NCBI RefSeq assembly: GCF_003330845.1
Contig: NZ_CP026121.1
Location: 5,375,501 to 5,439,500, forward strand
Source of the DNA: Streptomyces sp. Go-475
Lineage (GTDB): Bacteria > Actinomycetota > Actinomycetes > Streptomycetales > Streptomycetaceae
Length of the DNA stretch: 64,000 nt
Reading direction: 5' to 3'
The position numbers were made by a program, and so were the translations under genes. Positions 35,522 to 44,779 of this stretch are shown here, in pieces (positions within the stretch are counted from its first letter, which is position 1; each line of letters begins with the position of its first letter). The notes beneath the pieces were generated by a model, which was not told where the DNA came from, did no database searches, and saw only the letters and a list, made by a program, of their open reading frames with translations.

Positions 35522-36190
35522 TCAGCCCTCGGCCCGGGCCACACCGACCGGACAGGACACGCCCGTGCCGCCGATGCCGCAGTAGCCCGCCGGGTTCTTG
35601 TCCAGGTACTGCTGGTGGTAGCCCTCCGCCGGGTAGAAGGGGCGGCCCCGCGCCGGGACGATCTCCGTGGTGATGGTGCCGTGGCCGGAGGCCGTGAGGA
35701 CCTTCTGGTACGACGCGCGGGAGGCCTTGGCGGCGCCTTCCTGCTCGGGGGAGTGGGTGTAGACCGCCGAGCGGTACTGCGTGCCCACGTCGTTGCCCTG
35801 GCGGAAGCCCTGGGTGGGGTCGTGCGACTCCCAGAACGTCTTCAGGAGGCGGTCGTACGAGATCCGCCGCGGGTCGTGGACGACGCGCACGACCTCCGTG
35901 TGGCCGGTCAGGCCCGAGCAGACCTCCTCGTACGTCGGGTTCTCCGTGTGACCGCCCTGGTAGCCGACGAGGGTCGTCCACACACCGGCCGGGAGCTGCC
36001 AGAACCGGCGCTCGGCGCCCCAGAAGCAGCCCAGGCCGAAGTCGGCGATCTCCAGGCCCTCCGGGTACGGGCCGAGCAGCGGGTTGCCGAGGACGGTGTG
36101 GCGGTCGGGGACCGTGAACGCCGGCTCCGGGCGGCCGGGCAGCGCCTGCTCGGGGGTCGGCAGCTGGGGCGTACGGCTGTGCAGGAACAT
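35522..36190 (-). CDS. msrA: peptide methionine-S-sulfoxide reductase A
   Basis: The 222-aa enzyme repairs methionine-S-sulfoxide in proteins. The nucleophilic cysteine is in [41 protein letters not shown] and QYRSAVY are the other conserved blocks. Resolving cysteines lie near the C-terminus ([15 protein letters not shown]). ATG 36190 is chosen as the conserved [20 protein letters not shown] start, which is typical of Streptomyces MsrA. Confidence 0.95.
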   Translation of the reverse strand: MFLHSRTPQLPTPEQALPGRPEPAFTVPDRHTVLGNPLLGPYPEGLEIADFGLGCFWGAERRFWQLPAGVWTTLVGYQGGHTENPTYEEVCSGLTGHTEVVRVVHDPRRISYDRLLKTFWESHDPTQGFRQGNDVGTQYRSAVYTHSPEQEGAAKASRASYQKVLTASGHGTITTEIVPARGRPFYPAEGYHQQYLDKNPAGYCGIGGTGVSCPVGVARAEG

Positions 36191-36342
36191 GCGTCTCCAA
36201 TCGGCGTGACACCCGCACGGGGGCGACGCCCCTGCAACGTGCGGCGCCCGGGGGGAATTCCGCCCGGGCCGGCACGGCGGGAGCCCTTGCGGCGGGGCGG
36301 GAGTCCTTGCGGCCGGGGGGAGCCGTTGAGGATCGCCCGTGC

Positions 36343-37461
36343 TCAGTGGGGCAGGCTCGCCGGGTTGCCGCCGTTCGCCTCGTAGCCCGCCACCGCCAGC
36401 GCCCGGTACACCGCGAACTCCGCCGCCGGGTCGGCCGACAGGGTCCACGGCAGGGCGCCCACGTGGCCGTCGACGCGCACCAGCTGGTTCATGGCCTCCG
36501 CCCAGCGCTCACCGCGGACCAGGAAGAAGACCAGCATGTGCCGCACATGCGCCAGCATCGGGTCGTCGGGGCGGGCCGAGTGCACCGCGTGCAGCGCGCC
36601 GTGGACCGCCTTCGTGACGACCTCCGACTGCCAGAAGCTGCTGACCAGGGTCACCTCGGGGAGGTGCTCGAACACCGCGAAGAGGGGCATCGCCGCCAGC
36701 AGGGAACCCTGCGGGGCCCGGGCCGCCGCGGCCTCCGCGAACGAGTACGCCTGCTCACGCGAGCCGTGCCACTTCTCGCACCAGTAGTGCAGCGCGGCCA
36801 GGTGAGCCCCCATGTGGTTCGGGGCGCGGTCCAGGATCTTCAGCCACAGCTGCTCGAAGTCCTTCTGGGAGTAGCCCAGCCCGCGGGCCACCGACAGCTC
36901 CACGATGTACGGGATCGGATCGCCGGGGGCCAGCAGCGCCGCGTCGCCGCACGCCGCCTTCGCCTCCTCCATGATGATCCGGAACTCGTCCGTGCCGGGC
37001 GTCGCCGTCCGCCACGCCTGCTGCACCAGGAACTCGGCGTGCACCGCCGCGCCGCCCGCGTCCTTGGGCGCCTCGGCCCGCCACACCCGCAGCCACTGCC
37101 CGCCCGGCGCCTCGCTCACCCCGCCGGGGCGCCGCGCGAGCTCCAGCGAGGCCGCGCCCGCGAAGGCCTGCACGCGCTGCCAGCGCCGCTCGCCCTCCGA
37201 CTCCGTACCCGCGAGGAGCTGCTGCGCCGCGCGGTAGTCCTGCGTGCGCTGCACCACGTCCAGGACGTCCAGCAGGTCCTGGTCCGGGCCGGGCATGCGG
37301 ATGTCGAGCTCCTCCTCGAGGACGAAGCCGTAGTTCGCCGGGTCCGCGGCGTCCGGGTGGTCGGGCGAGACCAGCCCGATCGCACCGCGCCTGCGCCGAA
37401 GGAAGGGGAGCAGCACGAAGCCCAGCATGACCAGTGCGATCAGGACCCAGAGAATCTCCAT
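36343..37461 (-). CDS. membrane-anchored conserved protein with helical repeats
   Basis: The 372-aa product has an N-terminal membrane span (residues 3-21) followed by RRRR. A long soluble region of Trp-rich helices follows, with [23 protein letters not shown]. It resembles a TPR-like array holding tetratricopeptide-sized helical pairs. No catalytic motif is seen. It is divergent from the cystathionine gamma-synthase gene. Confidence 0.7.
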   Translation of the reverse strand: MEILWVLIALVMLGFVLLPFLRRRRGAIGLVSPDHPDAADPANYGFVLEEELDIRMPGPDQDLLDVLDVVQRTQDYRAAQQLLAGTESEGERRWQRVQAFAGAASLELARRPGGVSEAPGGQWLRVWRAEAPKDAGGAAVHAEFLVQQAWRTATPGTDEFRIIMEEAKAACGDAALLAPGDPIPYIVELSVARGLGYSQKDFEQLWLKILDRAPNHMGAHLAALHYWCEKWHGSREQAYSFAEAAAARAPQGSLLAAMPLFAVFEHLPEVTLVSSFWQSEVVTKAVHGALHAVHSARPDDPMLAHVRHMLVFFLVRGERWAEAMNQLVRVDGHVGALPWTLSADPAAEFAVYRALAVAGYEANGGNPASLPH

Positions 37462-37624
37462 GCAACAAGCGAACCAGACCGCGCCGACAATTGGCCAACC
37501 TGATCCGCGAACCTGTGGAAAACCCGGCCGCAGGGCTCGGGCCCGCCTGTGGAAAACCCGTCCCGGAGCCCCGCTCACCTCGTATTCCGGCACTCTTCGC
37601 GTCGGCGCACTACCCTCGGTGCCC

Positions 37625-38779
37625 ATGAGCGAGAGGCACATCAGTCAGCACTTCGAGACGCTCGCGATCCACGCGGGCAACACCGCCGACCCCCTGACGG
37701 GCGCGGTCGTCCCGCCCATCTACCAGGTCTCGACCTACAAGCAGGACGGCGTCGGCGGCCTGCGCGGCGGCTACGAGTACAGCCGCAGCGCCAATCCGAC
37801 CAGGACCGCGCTGGAGGAGAACCTCGCCGCCCTGGAGGGCGGCCGCCGCGGCCTCGCGTTCGCGTCCGGGCTGGCGGCCGAGGACTGCCTGCTGCGCACG
37901 CTGCTCACCCCCGGCGACCACGTGGTCATCCCCAACGACGCCTACGGCGGGACGTTCCGGCTGTTCGCCAAGGTCGTCGCCCGCTGGGGCGTGGAGTGGT
38001 CGGTCGCCGACACCAGCGACCCCGCCGCCGTACGGGCCGCCCTCACCCCGAAGACCAAGGTCGTCTGGGTGGAGACCCCGTCCAACCCGCTGCTCGGCAT
38101 CACCGACATCGCCGCCGTCGCCCAGGTCGCCCGGGACGCGGGCGCCCGCCTCGTCGTCGACAACACCTTCGCCACGCCCTACCTCCAGCAGCCGCTCTCG
38201 CTCGGCGCGGACGTCGTCGTGCACTCGCTGACGAAGTACATGGGCGGCCACTCGGACGTCGTCGGCGGCGCCCTGATCACCGACGACGCCGACCTGGGCG
38301 AGGAACTGGCCTTCCACCAGAACGCGATGGGCGCGGTCGCCGGGCCCTTCGACTCCTGGCTGGTGCTGCGCGGCACCAAGACCCTCTCCGTGCGCATGGA
38401 CCGGCACAGCGAGAACGCCACCAAGGTCGCCGACATGCTCACCCGGCACGCGCGCGTGACCAGCGTGCTGTACCCGGGCCTGCCGGAGCACCCTGGCCAC
38501 GAGGTCGCGGCCAAGCAGATGAAGGCGTTCGGCGGCATGGTCTCGTTCCGTGTGCAGGGCGGCGAGGCGGCGGCCGTCGAGGTCTGCAACCGGGCCAAGG
38601 TGTTCACGCTCGGCGAGTCCCTCGGCGGTGTCGAGTCGCTGATCGAGCACCCGGGCCGCATGACCCACGCCTCCGCGGCCGGCTCGGCCCTGGAGGTCCC
38701 CGCCGACCTGGTGCGCCTGTCCGTCGGCATCGAGAACGCCGACGACCTGCTGGAGGACCTGCTGCAGGCCCTCGGCTAG
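37625..38779 (+). CDS. metB: cystathionine gamma-synthase (Cys/Met metabolism PLP enzyme)
   Basis: The 384-aa PLP enzyme condenses an activated homoserine with cysteine to give cystathionine. A gamma-lyase activity is also possible in this clade. Motifs are YEYSRSANPTR, ASGLAAED, VDNTFATPYLQQPL, the PLP lysine in SLTKYMGGHSDVVGG, and GGVESLIEHPGRMTHAS. ATG 37625 lies 8 bases after TACCCT (37611-37616), suggesting a leaderless transcript. The symbol follows usual annotation of this locus; sequence alone cannot separate MetB from lyases. Confidence 0.88.
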   Translation: MSERHISQHFETLAIHAGNTADPLTGAVVPPIYQVSTYKQDGVGGLRGGYEYSRSANPTRTALEENLAALEGGRRGLAFASGLAAEDCLLRTLLTPGDHVVIPNDAYGGTFRLFAKVVARWGVEWSVADTSDPAAVRAALTPKTKVVWVETPSNPLLGITDIAAVAQVARDAGARLVVDNTFATPYLQQPLSLGADVVVHSLTKYMGGHSDVVGGALITDDADLGEELAFHQNAMGAVAGPFDSWLVLRGTKTLSVRMDRHSENATKVADMLTRHARVTSVLYPGLPEHPGHEVAAKQMKAFGGMVSFRVQGGEAAAVEVCNRAKVFTLGESLGGVESLIEHPGRMTHASAAGSALEVPADLVRLSVGIENADDLLEDLLQALG

Positions 38780-38795
38780 CCGGGCCCCGGCCGGG

Positions 38796-39044
38796 TCACC
38801 AGCCGGTGAGGGGTGGGGTCGTGTGGGACGGCGGCTCCACCCAGGGACGGGCGGTCAGCGCCCACACGGTGAACGCCACGGCCGCCGCGAACAGCAGCAG
38901 CCACAGGGCGCGGCGGGCGAGCGTCCGGCGGCGCAGCACGCGGCCGCCGACGCGCACCGCCTCCGCGTGGATCTCGGGCGGCACGGACCGCGGCACCTGC
39001 TCCAGCAGCCGCCGCACGGCCGCCTCACGGTCGTTGCCGCTCAT
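38796..39044 (-). CDS. small single-span membrane protein downstream of a sigma-like gene
   Basis: The 82-aa product has a charged N-terminal helix (residues 1-45, ending LRRRTLARR) and one span (LWLLLFAAAVAFTVWALTA), then a short exterior tail. It is third in a tightly coupled unit with a 26-aa ORF and a sigma-70 region 4-like protein. A single-span partner could act as an anti-sigma factor; it has no zinc HxxxCxxC motif, so that is only a suggestion. Confidence 0.7.
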   Translation of the reverse strand: MSGNDREAAVRRLLEQVPRSVPPEIHAEAVRVGGRVLRRRTLARRALWLLLFAAAVAFTVWALTARPWVEPPSHTTPPLTGW

Positions 39045-39121
39045 GCCCGTCTCCCCTTGTCAGCGGGGGCTTTGGTGGTCCGTCCCCGGCCCGTCAGCGG
39101 GGCGTTCGCCGGGTGGCTCAT
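39041..39121 (-). CDS. 26-aa translationally linked micro-ORF
   Basis: The ATG (39119-39121) overlaps the TGA of the sigma-like gene. Its own TGA (39041-39043) overlaps the ATG of the 82-aa membrane protein gene. The basic peptide begins MSHPANAPLTGRGRTT and ends ADKGRRA. It may exist mainly to carry ribosomes across the gap. Coding status is uncertain. Confidence 0.4.
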   Translation of the reverse strand: MSHPANAPLTGRGRTTKAPADKGRRA

Positions 39122-39621
39122 GACGGCACCGCCTTCGCGGCCGTCACCGCCGGTGCCGGGCCCCGGCGCCGGTGCAGCAGGGTCGTCGTCGCCCGGTGGC
39201 AGATCGCCCGTACGCGCTCCGGGGACAGGCCGAGCAGGGCCGCCGTCTGCTCCTCGGCGACGCCCTCGTACAGCCTGAGCACCAGGATCAGCCGCTCCTG
39301 CGGGGTGAGCGGGGCCAGCGGAGCTGCGGGGTGGGGGCGCGAGCGGCCGAGACCGCCGTAGTGGTGCCACGCGCCGCGCGCGAAGCGGGTGGCCAGGTAC
39401 TGCCGGGTGCGGTCGTAGGGATCCTCGCCGCGCAGCCGGTCCCAGTACGCGTACGTGTGAGCCAGCGACAGCGTCAGCAGCCGCCGCGCGCGGGGGTTGT
39501 CGCCCGGGGCCTCCGCGGTGAGCAGGGTCGCGGCGTGCAGCAGCCGCCCGGCCGCGCCCGCGACGAACGCCTCGAACTCCCGGGCCCGACGGTTTGCCCG
39601 GGACGCATGCCGTTCTCGCAC
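39118..39621 (-). CDS. ECF sigma-like protein (SigE-subfamily type)
   Basis: The 167-aa product has REFEAFVAGAAGRLLHAATLLT, typical of the start of the Streptomyces SigE-like ECF subfamily. The C-terminal region 4 helix-turn-helix reads LTPQERLILVLRLYEGVAEEQTAALLGLSPERVRAICHRA. The middle (region 2) is shorter and weaker than in true sigma factors, so -10 recognition is uncertain. GTG 39621 is used. It heads a three-ORF unit joined by ATGA overlaps. Confidence 0.75.
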   Translation of the reverse strand: MRERHASRANRRAREFEAFVAGAAGRLLHAATLLTAEAPGDNPRARRLLTLSLAHTYAYWDRLRGEDPYDRTRQYLATRFARGAWHHYGGLGRSRPHPAAPLAPLTPQERLILVLRLYEGVAEEQTAALLGLSPERVRAICHRATTTLLHRRRGPAPAVTAAKAVPS

Positions 39622-39773
39622 CGCGCCTCCCGCGTGAGGGCGACCCTGAGGATGCGGGCCCGGCCGTGTACGACGGGACCCGGTCTCATATCAGGCCAGG
39701 GGCGGCCCCGGGGTCAAGAGCCGCGCACGGCCGCCGCGGCCGTACAGAGCCGAACCCCCGTCCTCGCAGGGCG

Positions 39774-40298
39774 TCAGGACGGCGACTGGGCCTCCGGTCC
39801 CGGTACTCCCTGCGCCGCCATCCGGGAGGACAGCGCGGTGTTGAAGCGGGTGAGGAGCGAGCAGAACGCCTCGCGCTCCTCCGGCTCCCAGTCGTGGGTC
39901 AGCTCGGCCATCAACTGGCGGCGCGACGAGCGCACTTCCTCCAGCCGCGACTGCCCGCGCGGGGACAGCTGGAGCACCACCGCCCGCCCGTCCTCGGGGT
40001 GCGAGGTCCGCTTGACCAGGCCGGTGTCGACGAGCGGAGCCACCTGCCGGGTGACCGTCGACGAGTCGATCCCCATGCTCGCGGCGAGCGCCTTGACGCC
40101 CATCGGACCTTCTTTGTCGAGCCGGTTGAGCAGCAGATACGCGGCGCGGTCCATGGAGTTGCGCACCTGCCCGACCCCGCCGAGCCGGGTCTGTTCGGCA
40201 CGGCGGGCGAACAGCGCCACCTCGTGCTGCAGCGTGTCGAGAAGACCGGTGTCACCGACGGTCGTCATGTCCATCGACATTTCAGGTGTTGTGGGCAT
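39774..40298 (-). CDS. MarR-family transcriptional regulator
   Basis: The 174-aa product has the MarR winged helix with RAAYLLLNRLDKEGPMGVKALAASMGIDSSTVTRQVAPLVDTGLVKRTSHPEDGR, the classic recognition helix and wing. A helical dimerisation C-terminus follows. The start could be ATG 40298, 40280 or 40268; none has a clear Shine-Dalgarno. It is divergent from the threonine dehydratase gene. Confidence 0.88.
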   Translation of the reverse strand: MPTTPEMSMDMTTVGDTGLLDTLQHEVALFARRAEQTRLGGVGQVRNSMDRAAYLLLNRLDKEGPMGVKALAASMGIDSSTVTRQVAPLVDTGLVKRTSHPEDGRAVVLQLSPRGQSRLEEVRSSRRQLMAELTHDWEPEEREAFCSLLTRFNTALSSRMAAQGVPGPEAQSPS

Positions 40299-40443
40299 GG
40301 CCGGGGGCTCACTTCGTGGAGGGCTGGCTGATTGGGGGACAGGGTACGCGGCCGGACGGCAGGTCGTACCGGCGCTGCGCAAAGCGGGTCTCGGAGGTTG
40401 GTCACAACGGCCGTTCCCACCCGTGAACTGCGATGCTTGAGTC

Positions 40444-41673
40444 ATGAGCTACAGCACGGCTGACTCCTTGCGCCCCGTCACCCTCGACGACGTGCGCGGC
40501 GCCCAGAAGATGCTCTCGGGCGTGGCGCGGGTGACCGCGATGGAGAGCAGCAGGCACCTGTCCCAGCTGGTCGGCGCCCCGGTGCACCTCAAGTGCGAGA
40601 ACCTCCAGCGGACGGGCTCGTTCAAGCTGCGCGGCGCCTATGTCCGCATCGCGGGTCTGCTGCCCGAGGAGCGGGCCGCCGGTGTCGTCGCCGCGAGCGC
40701 CGGCAACCACGCGCAGGGCGTCGCCCTGGCGTCGTCGCTGCTCGGCGTGCGTTCCACGGTGTTCATGCCGAAGGGCGCCCCGCTGCCCAAGGTCAGCGCC
40801 ACCCGTGACTACGGGGCCGAGGTGCGGCTGCACGGCCAGGTCGTCGACGAGACCCTCGCCGCAGCCCAGGAGTACGCGGCCGAGACGGGCGCGGTGTTCA
40901 TCCACCCCTTCGACCACCCCGACATCATCGCCGGGCAGGGCACGGTGGGCCTGGAGATCCTGGAGCAGTGCCCCGAGGTGCGCACGATCGTGGTCGGCAT
41001 CGGCGGCGGCGGGCTGGCCGCCGGGATCGCGGTGGCGGTGAAGGCCCTGCGGCCCGACCTCAGGATCGTCGGCGTCCAGGCGACCGGGGCGGCGGCCTAC
41101 CCGCCCTCGCTGGCGGCGGGGCGGCCGGTGACGGTGGAGAACCCGGCGACGATGGCCGACGGCATCAAGGTGGGCCGGCCCGGCGACGTGCCCTTCGGGA
41201 TCATCGGCGACCTGGTCGACGAGGTGCGCACGGTCAGCGAGGACGAGCTGTCCGCGGCGCTGCTGCTCTGCCTGGAGCGGGCCAAGCTGGTCGTCGAACC
41301 GGCCGGGGCCAGCCCGGTCGCGGCGCTGCTGAGCGCGCCCGGCGCCTTCGAGGGCCCGGTCGTCGCGGTGCTGTCCGGCGGCAACGTCGACCCGGTGCTG
41401 ATGCAGCGGGTCCTGCGGCACGGCATGGCCGCGCAGGGCCGCTACCTGGCCGTTCGCCTCCGGCTCACCGACCGGCCCGGTGCTCTCGCCACACTTCTGG
41501 GTGTGTTGTCAGTGGTCGACGCTAACGTCCTCGATGTGAGCCACGTGCGGACCGACCCACGGCTCGGGCTCACGGAGGCGGAGGTCGAACTGCACCTGGA
41601 GACGAAGGGCCCGGCGCACTGCGCCGAGGTGGGCCAGGCGCTGCGCGAGGCGGGTTACACGGTCATGGGCTGA
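40444..41673 (+). CDS. ilvA: threonine ammonia-lyase (threonine dehydratase)
   Basis: The 409-aa PLP enzyme deaminates threonine to 2-oxobutanoate. The PLP lysine is in TGSFKLRGAY. The Ser/Asn loop ASAGNHAQGVA and the phosphate-binding GIGGGGLAAGIAVAVK are intact. The C-terminus is a single ACT-like domain (RLTDRPGALATLLGVLSVVDANVLDV). One ACT domain with 409 residues places it with the shorter catabolic/dual-role type; isoleucine feedback sensitivity is uncertain. ATG 40444 follows a GATGCT -10-like element by 6 bases. Confidence 0.92.
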   Translation: MSYSTADSLRPVTLDDVRGAQKMLSGVARVTAMESSRHLSQLVGAPVHLKCENLQRTGSFKLRGAYVRIAGLLPEERAAGVVAASAGNHAQGVALASSLLGVRSTVFMPKGAPLPKVSATRDYGAEVRLHGQVVDETLAAAQEYAAETGAVFIHPFDHPDIIAGQGTVGLEILEQCPEVRTIVVGIGGGGLAAGIAVAVKALRPDLRIVGVQATGAAAYPPSLAAGRPVTVENPATMADGIKVGRPGDVPFGIIGDLVDEVRTVSEDELSAALLLCLERAKLVVEPAGASPVAALLSAPGAFEGPVVAVLSGGNVDPVLMQRVLRHGMAAQGRYLAVRLRLTDRPGALATLLGVLSVVDANVLDVSHVRTDPRLGLTEAEVELHLETKGPAHCAEVGQALREAGYTVMG

Positions 41674-41744
41674 CCCGGCTCCCGAGCAGCCCGGCCGCCC
41701 GTCAAGATCACCTTCGTCCCTCGGACCGCACGTGGAAAAACTCG

Positions 41745-41773
41745 TTGAGAGACGCGATATATCGCGTTATGGT
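41745..41773 (+). promoter_or_regulatory. DrrAB-type exporter promoter with a palindrome filling the spacer
   Basis: TTGAGA (41745-41750) and TATGGT (41768-41773) are separated by exactly 17 bases. The spacer holds the perfect 16-bp palindrome ACGCGATATATCGCGT (41752-41767). A dimeric repressor of PadR or TetR type bound here would exclude RNA polymerase. Confidence 0.8.
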
Positions 41774-41834
41774 GTGTCTGTGAGAAGGCTCACCGGGCAC
41801 CTGTCCGGCCATCCCCGAAGACGTGGAGACTTTT

Positions 41835-42812
41835 ATGCCAGGCGCCATTTATGCCGAAGGTCTGGTCAAGACCTTCGGTGACGTAAGGGCCTTGGACGGC
41901 GTCGACCTCGACGTGCCCGAGGGCACGGTCCTCGGCCTGCTCGGGCCGAACGGCGCGGGCAAGACGACGACCGTCCGCTGCCTGACCACCCTGCTGCGGC
42001 CCGACAGCGGCCGGGCGGTCGTCGCGGGCGTCGACGTGCTCAAGCAGCCCGACGCCGTCCGCCGCTCCATCGGCCTGTCCGGCCAGTTCGCGGCGGTCGA
42101 CGAGTACCTGACCGGCCGCGAAAACCTGCAGATGGTCGGCCGGCTCTACCAGATGAAGGCCAGGGCGGCGAAGGAGCGCGCGGCCGAGCTGCTGGAGCAG
42201 TTCCACCTCACGGACGCCGCCGACCGCCCCACCAAGACCTACTCGGGCGGCATGCGCCGCCGCCTCGACCTCGCGGCGGCCCTCGTCGTCTCACCGCCCG
42301 TGATGTTCATGGACGAGCCGACGACCGGCCTCGACCCGCGCAACCGCCAGCAGCTGTGGGAGGTCATCAAGCAACTGGTCTCCGGCGGCACGACACTGCT
42401 GCTGACCACCCAGTACCTGGAGGAGGCCGACCACCTGGCGCACGACATCGCGGTGGTCGACCACGGCAAGGTCATCGCCCAGGGCACCTCCGACCAGCTC
42501 AAGGCCCGCACCGGCGGCGAGCGCGTCGAGGTCGTGGTGCACGAGCGCGAGCACATCCGGGCCGCCGTCGAGGTGCTCGCCGGCTTCGGCAAGGGCGAGA
42601 CCACGGTCGAGGAGCACATGCGCAAGCTCACCACGCCCGTCACCGGCGGCGCCAAACTCCTCGCCGAGGTCATCCGCGAGCTGGACGCCCGGGGCATCGA
42701 GATCGACGACATCGGCCTGCGCCGGCCGACCCTCGACGACGTCTTCCTGTCCCTGACGGGACACGTGGCCGAGGTCAAGGACGAGGAGAGCGGCAAGGGG
42801 GCCGACCAGTGA
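41835..42812 (+). CDS. DrrA-type ABC transporter ATP-binding protein
   Basis: The 325-aa ATPase belongs to the daunorubicin-resistance (DRA) group. It has Walker A GPNGAGKTTT, Q-loop LSGQFAAVDEYLTG, signature YSGGMRRRLDLA, Walker B VMFMDEPTTGLDPR, and a C-terminal DRA extension with EHMRKLTTPV and DIGLRRPTLDDVFLSLTGH. It should power export of a drug or lipid with the permease overlapping its end. ATG 41835 follows GTGGAGA; the ORF opens at GTG 41823 but spacing favours the ATG. Confidence 0.93.
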   Translation: MPGAIYAEGLVKTFGDVRALDGVDLDVPEGTVLGLLGPNGAGKTTTVRCLTTLLRPDSGRAVVAGVDVLKQPDAVRRSIGLSGQFAAVDEYLTGRENLQMVGRLYQMKARAAKERAAELLEQFHLTDAADRPTKTYSGGMRRRLDLAAALVVSPPVMFMDEPTTGLDPRNRQQLWEVIKQLVSGGTTLLLTTQYLEEADHLAHDIAVVDHGKVIAQGTSDQLKARTGGERVEVVVHEREHIRAAVEVLAGFGKGETTVEEHMRKLTTPVTGGAKLLAEVIRELDARGIEIDDIGLRRPTLDDVFLSLTGHVAEVKDEESGKGADQ

Positions 42813-43609
42813 GCGCCATCAGCGATTCCGCGGTCATCGCGCGCAGAAACCTGATCCGTATGGGCCGGATCCCCGAGATGATCATCTTCGGGCTGTTCCA
42901 GCCGATCATGTTCGTGGTGCTGTTCACCTACGTGTTCGGCGGCTCGATCCAGGTCGGCTCGTCCAACTCGACCCAGGCCTACCGCGAGTTCCTGATGGCC
43001 GGCATCTTCGCCCAGACCGTCACGTTCGCCACCGCGGGCGCGGGTGCGGGCATCGCCGACGACATGCACAAGGGCCTCATCGACCGGTTCCGCTCGCTGC
43101 CGATGGCGCGTGGCGCGGTGCTGACCGGCCGGACCATCGCCGACCTGGTGCAGACGGCGCTCACCCTCGTCGTCCTGGCGGTCGTCGCGGTGATCGTCGG
43201 CTGGCGCACCCACGAGAACCTCGGCAAGGTCCTCGCCGGCTTCGCCCTGCTCCTGCTCTTCGGGTACGCGTTCTCGTGGATCGGCGCGCTCATCGGCCTG
43301 TCCGTGCGCACTCCGGAAGCGGCGACCTCGGGCGGCCTGATCTGGCTCTTTCCGCTGACCTTCATCTCGAACGCGTTCGTGGACGCGAACCTGATGCCGT
43401 CCTTCCTGCGGCACATCGCGGAGTGGAACCCGTTCAGCGCGGTCGTGCAGGCGTGCCGTGAGCTGTTCGGCAACCTTCCGCCGGGCTTCAAGACACCCGA
43501 CGCCTGGCCCATGCAGCACCCCGTGTGGGCCTCGCTGATCTGGTCGGTCGTGATCATCGCGGTCTTCCGGACGCTGGCGGTCCGCAAGTACCGCCGGGCG
43601 ACCGGCTGA
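42809..43609 (+). CDS. DrrB-type ABC-2 permease
   Basis: The 266-aa ABC-2 permease has six predicted spans. It starts with RRNLIRMGRIPEMIIFGLFQPIMFVVLF and ends with WSVVIIAVFRTLAVRKYRR. DMHKGLIDRFRSLPMARGAVLTGRTIADL is the conserved cytoplasmic loop that contacts the ATPase. GTG 42809 overlaps the stop of the ATPase gene (GTGA), so expression is coupled and the two form one exporter. Confidence 0.93.
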   Translation: MSAISDSAVIARRNLIRMGRIPEMIIFGLFQPIMFVVLFTYVFGGSIQVGSSNSTQAYREFLMAGIFAQTVTFATAGAGAGIADDMHKGLIDRFRSLPMARGAVLTGRTIADLVQTALTLVVLAVVAVIVGWRTHENLGKVLAGFALLLLFGYAFSWIGALIGLSVRTPEAATSGGLIWLFPLTFISNAFVDANLMPSFLRHIAEWNPFSAVVQACRELFGNLPPGFKTPDAWPMQHPVWASLIWSVVIIAVFRTLAVRKYRRATG

Positions 43610-43648
43610 CGGCTCCGGGTTTCGGGGCGGTCCGCGACGGCATGACGA

Positions 43649-43679
43649 TGCCCCCGGCGCCGCAGCGGTGCCGGGGGCA
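43649..43679. terminator. bidirectional terminator
   Basis: TGCCCCCGGC and GCCGGGGGCA form a perfect 10-bp stem with an 11-base loop between the convergent permease and greA genes. Confidence 0.85.
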
Positions 43680-43703
43680 CGTCGAGGTCCGGACGGGAGG
43701 GGC

Positions 43704-44201
43704 TCAGCCCTCGTACGGCTCGGCCTTCAGGATCCTCACCGTGGCCTTCTTGCCGTTGGGCAGCTCGTACTCCGCGTCCTCGCCGACCTTGTGGCCGATC
43801 ACGCCGGTGCCCAGCGGGGACTGCGGCGAGTACGTCTCGATGTCGGCGCTCGCGTACTCGCGCGAGGCGAGCAGGAACGTCAGCGTGTCGTCCTCGTCAC
43901 CGTCGAACGCGATCGTGACGACCATGCCCGGCGCGACGGCACCGTCCGCCGCAGGCGCCTCGCCGACCTTGGCGTTCTCGAGGAGCTGGGTGAGCTGGCG
44001 CACACGCAGTTCCTGCTTGCCCTGCTCCTCCTTGGCCGCGTGGTACCCGCCGTTCTCACGCAGGTCGCCCTCCTCGCGCGCCGCGGCGATCTTCGCGGAG
44101 ATCTCCGCCCGCGCGGGACCAGTAAGGTACTCAAGCTCATCCTTGAGCTTGTTGTACGCCTCCTGGGTCAGCCAGGTGACGTTCTCGCTGGTCTGGGTCA
44201 C
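43704..44201 (-). CDS. greA: transcription elongation factor GreA
   Basis: The 165-aa factor rescues backtracked RNA polymerase by stimulating RNA cleavage. The N-terminal coiled coil has WLTQEAYNKLKDELEYL and the acidic tip EEGDLRENGGYHAAKEEQ. The C-terminal FKBP-like domain has YSPQSPLGTGVIGHKVGE and ILKAEPYEG. GTG 44201 is chosen because GAGGAGCACC lies directly upstream. Confidence 0.95.
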   Translation of the reverse strand: MTQTSENVTWLTQEAYNKLKDELEYLTGPARAEISAKIAAAREEGDLRENGGYHAAKEEQGKQELRVRQLTQLLENAKVGEAPAADGAVAPGMVVTIAFDGDEDDTLTFLLASREYASADIETYSPQSPLGTGVIGHKVGEDAEYELPNGKKATVRILKAEPYEG

Positions 44202-44380
44202 AGGTGCTCCTCGTAGGTACTGGGAATACAAAGCATCGCCCTACCCAGAAGAATGTTCCTTCACGGATGGGCGAAACCACGAGCCTAACAATTCAGGGGC
44301 CCAAGGGGGAGGACATAAGCCACCAGATTCACGTCAACGCAGGTCAGACGCTACGTATTCCAGGTGACGTCCGGTTGTCG

Positions 44381-44779
44381 TCAGTCGGCGTGGCAGCCCA
44401 GCAGCTCGGCCGTGGTGCCCTCGGAGGTGGTGCGGAGCGTGACGACCTTGTCGATGCGGGTGGCGTCCCCGGTGAAGCGGAAGTCGGCCCGGCCCACCTC
44501 GGCGCCGTCCTCGGCCTGGGAGCGGACGGTGCAGTAGCCGTCGGTGCCGGAGTCCTTGCGGACCTCCAGGTGCACCCGCACGGAGTCCTTGCCGGGCTCG
44601 AAGCTGATCACCTCTGCGCTGATCTTGCTCTGGGCGACGTAGTGGTAGCCGAACCAGCCGAGGAGCCCCAGCAGGGCCACCGCGAGGACGGCGCCGACGG
44701 CCTTGAGCTTGCGGTCGGCGCGCTCGTCCGAGGAACGGCCGTAGCGGCCCTCGGGCAGTCGCGTGCTCGCCGTACTCAT
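44381..44779 (-). CDS. DUF4307 membrane protein
   Basis: The 132-aa protein has one N-terminal span (KAVGAVLAVALLGLLGWFGYHYV). An exported beta-rich domain follows (ISAEVISFEPGKDSVRVHLEVRKD, GYCTVRSQAEDGAEVGR, ELLGCHAD) with two cysteines that could pair. It matches the DUF4307 family, conserved beside mca in actinomycetes. The role is unknown. It is divergent from mca. Confidence 0.88.
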   Translation of the reverse strand: MSTASTRLPEGRYGRSSDERADRKLKAVGAVLAVALLGLLGWFGYHYVAQSKISAEVISFEPGKDSVRVHLEVRKDSGTDGYCTVRSQAEDGAEVGRADFRFTGDATRIDKVVTLRTTSEGTTAELLGCHAD

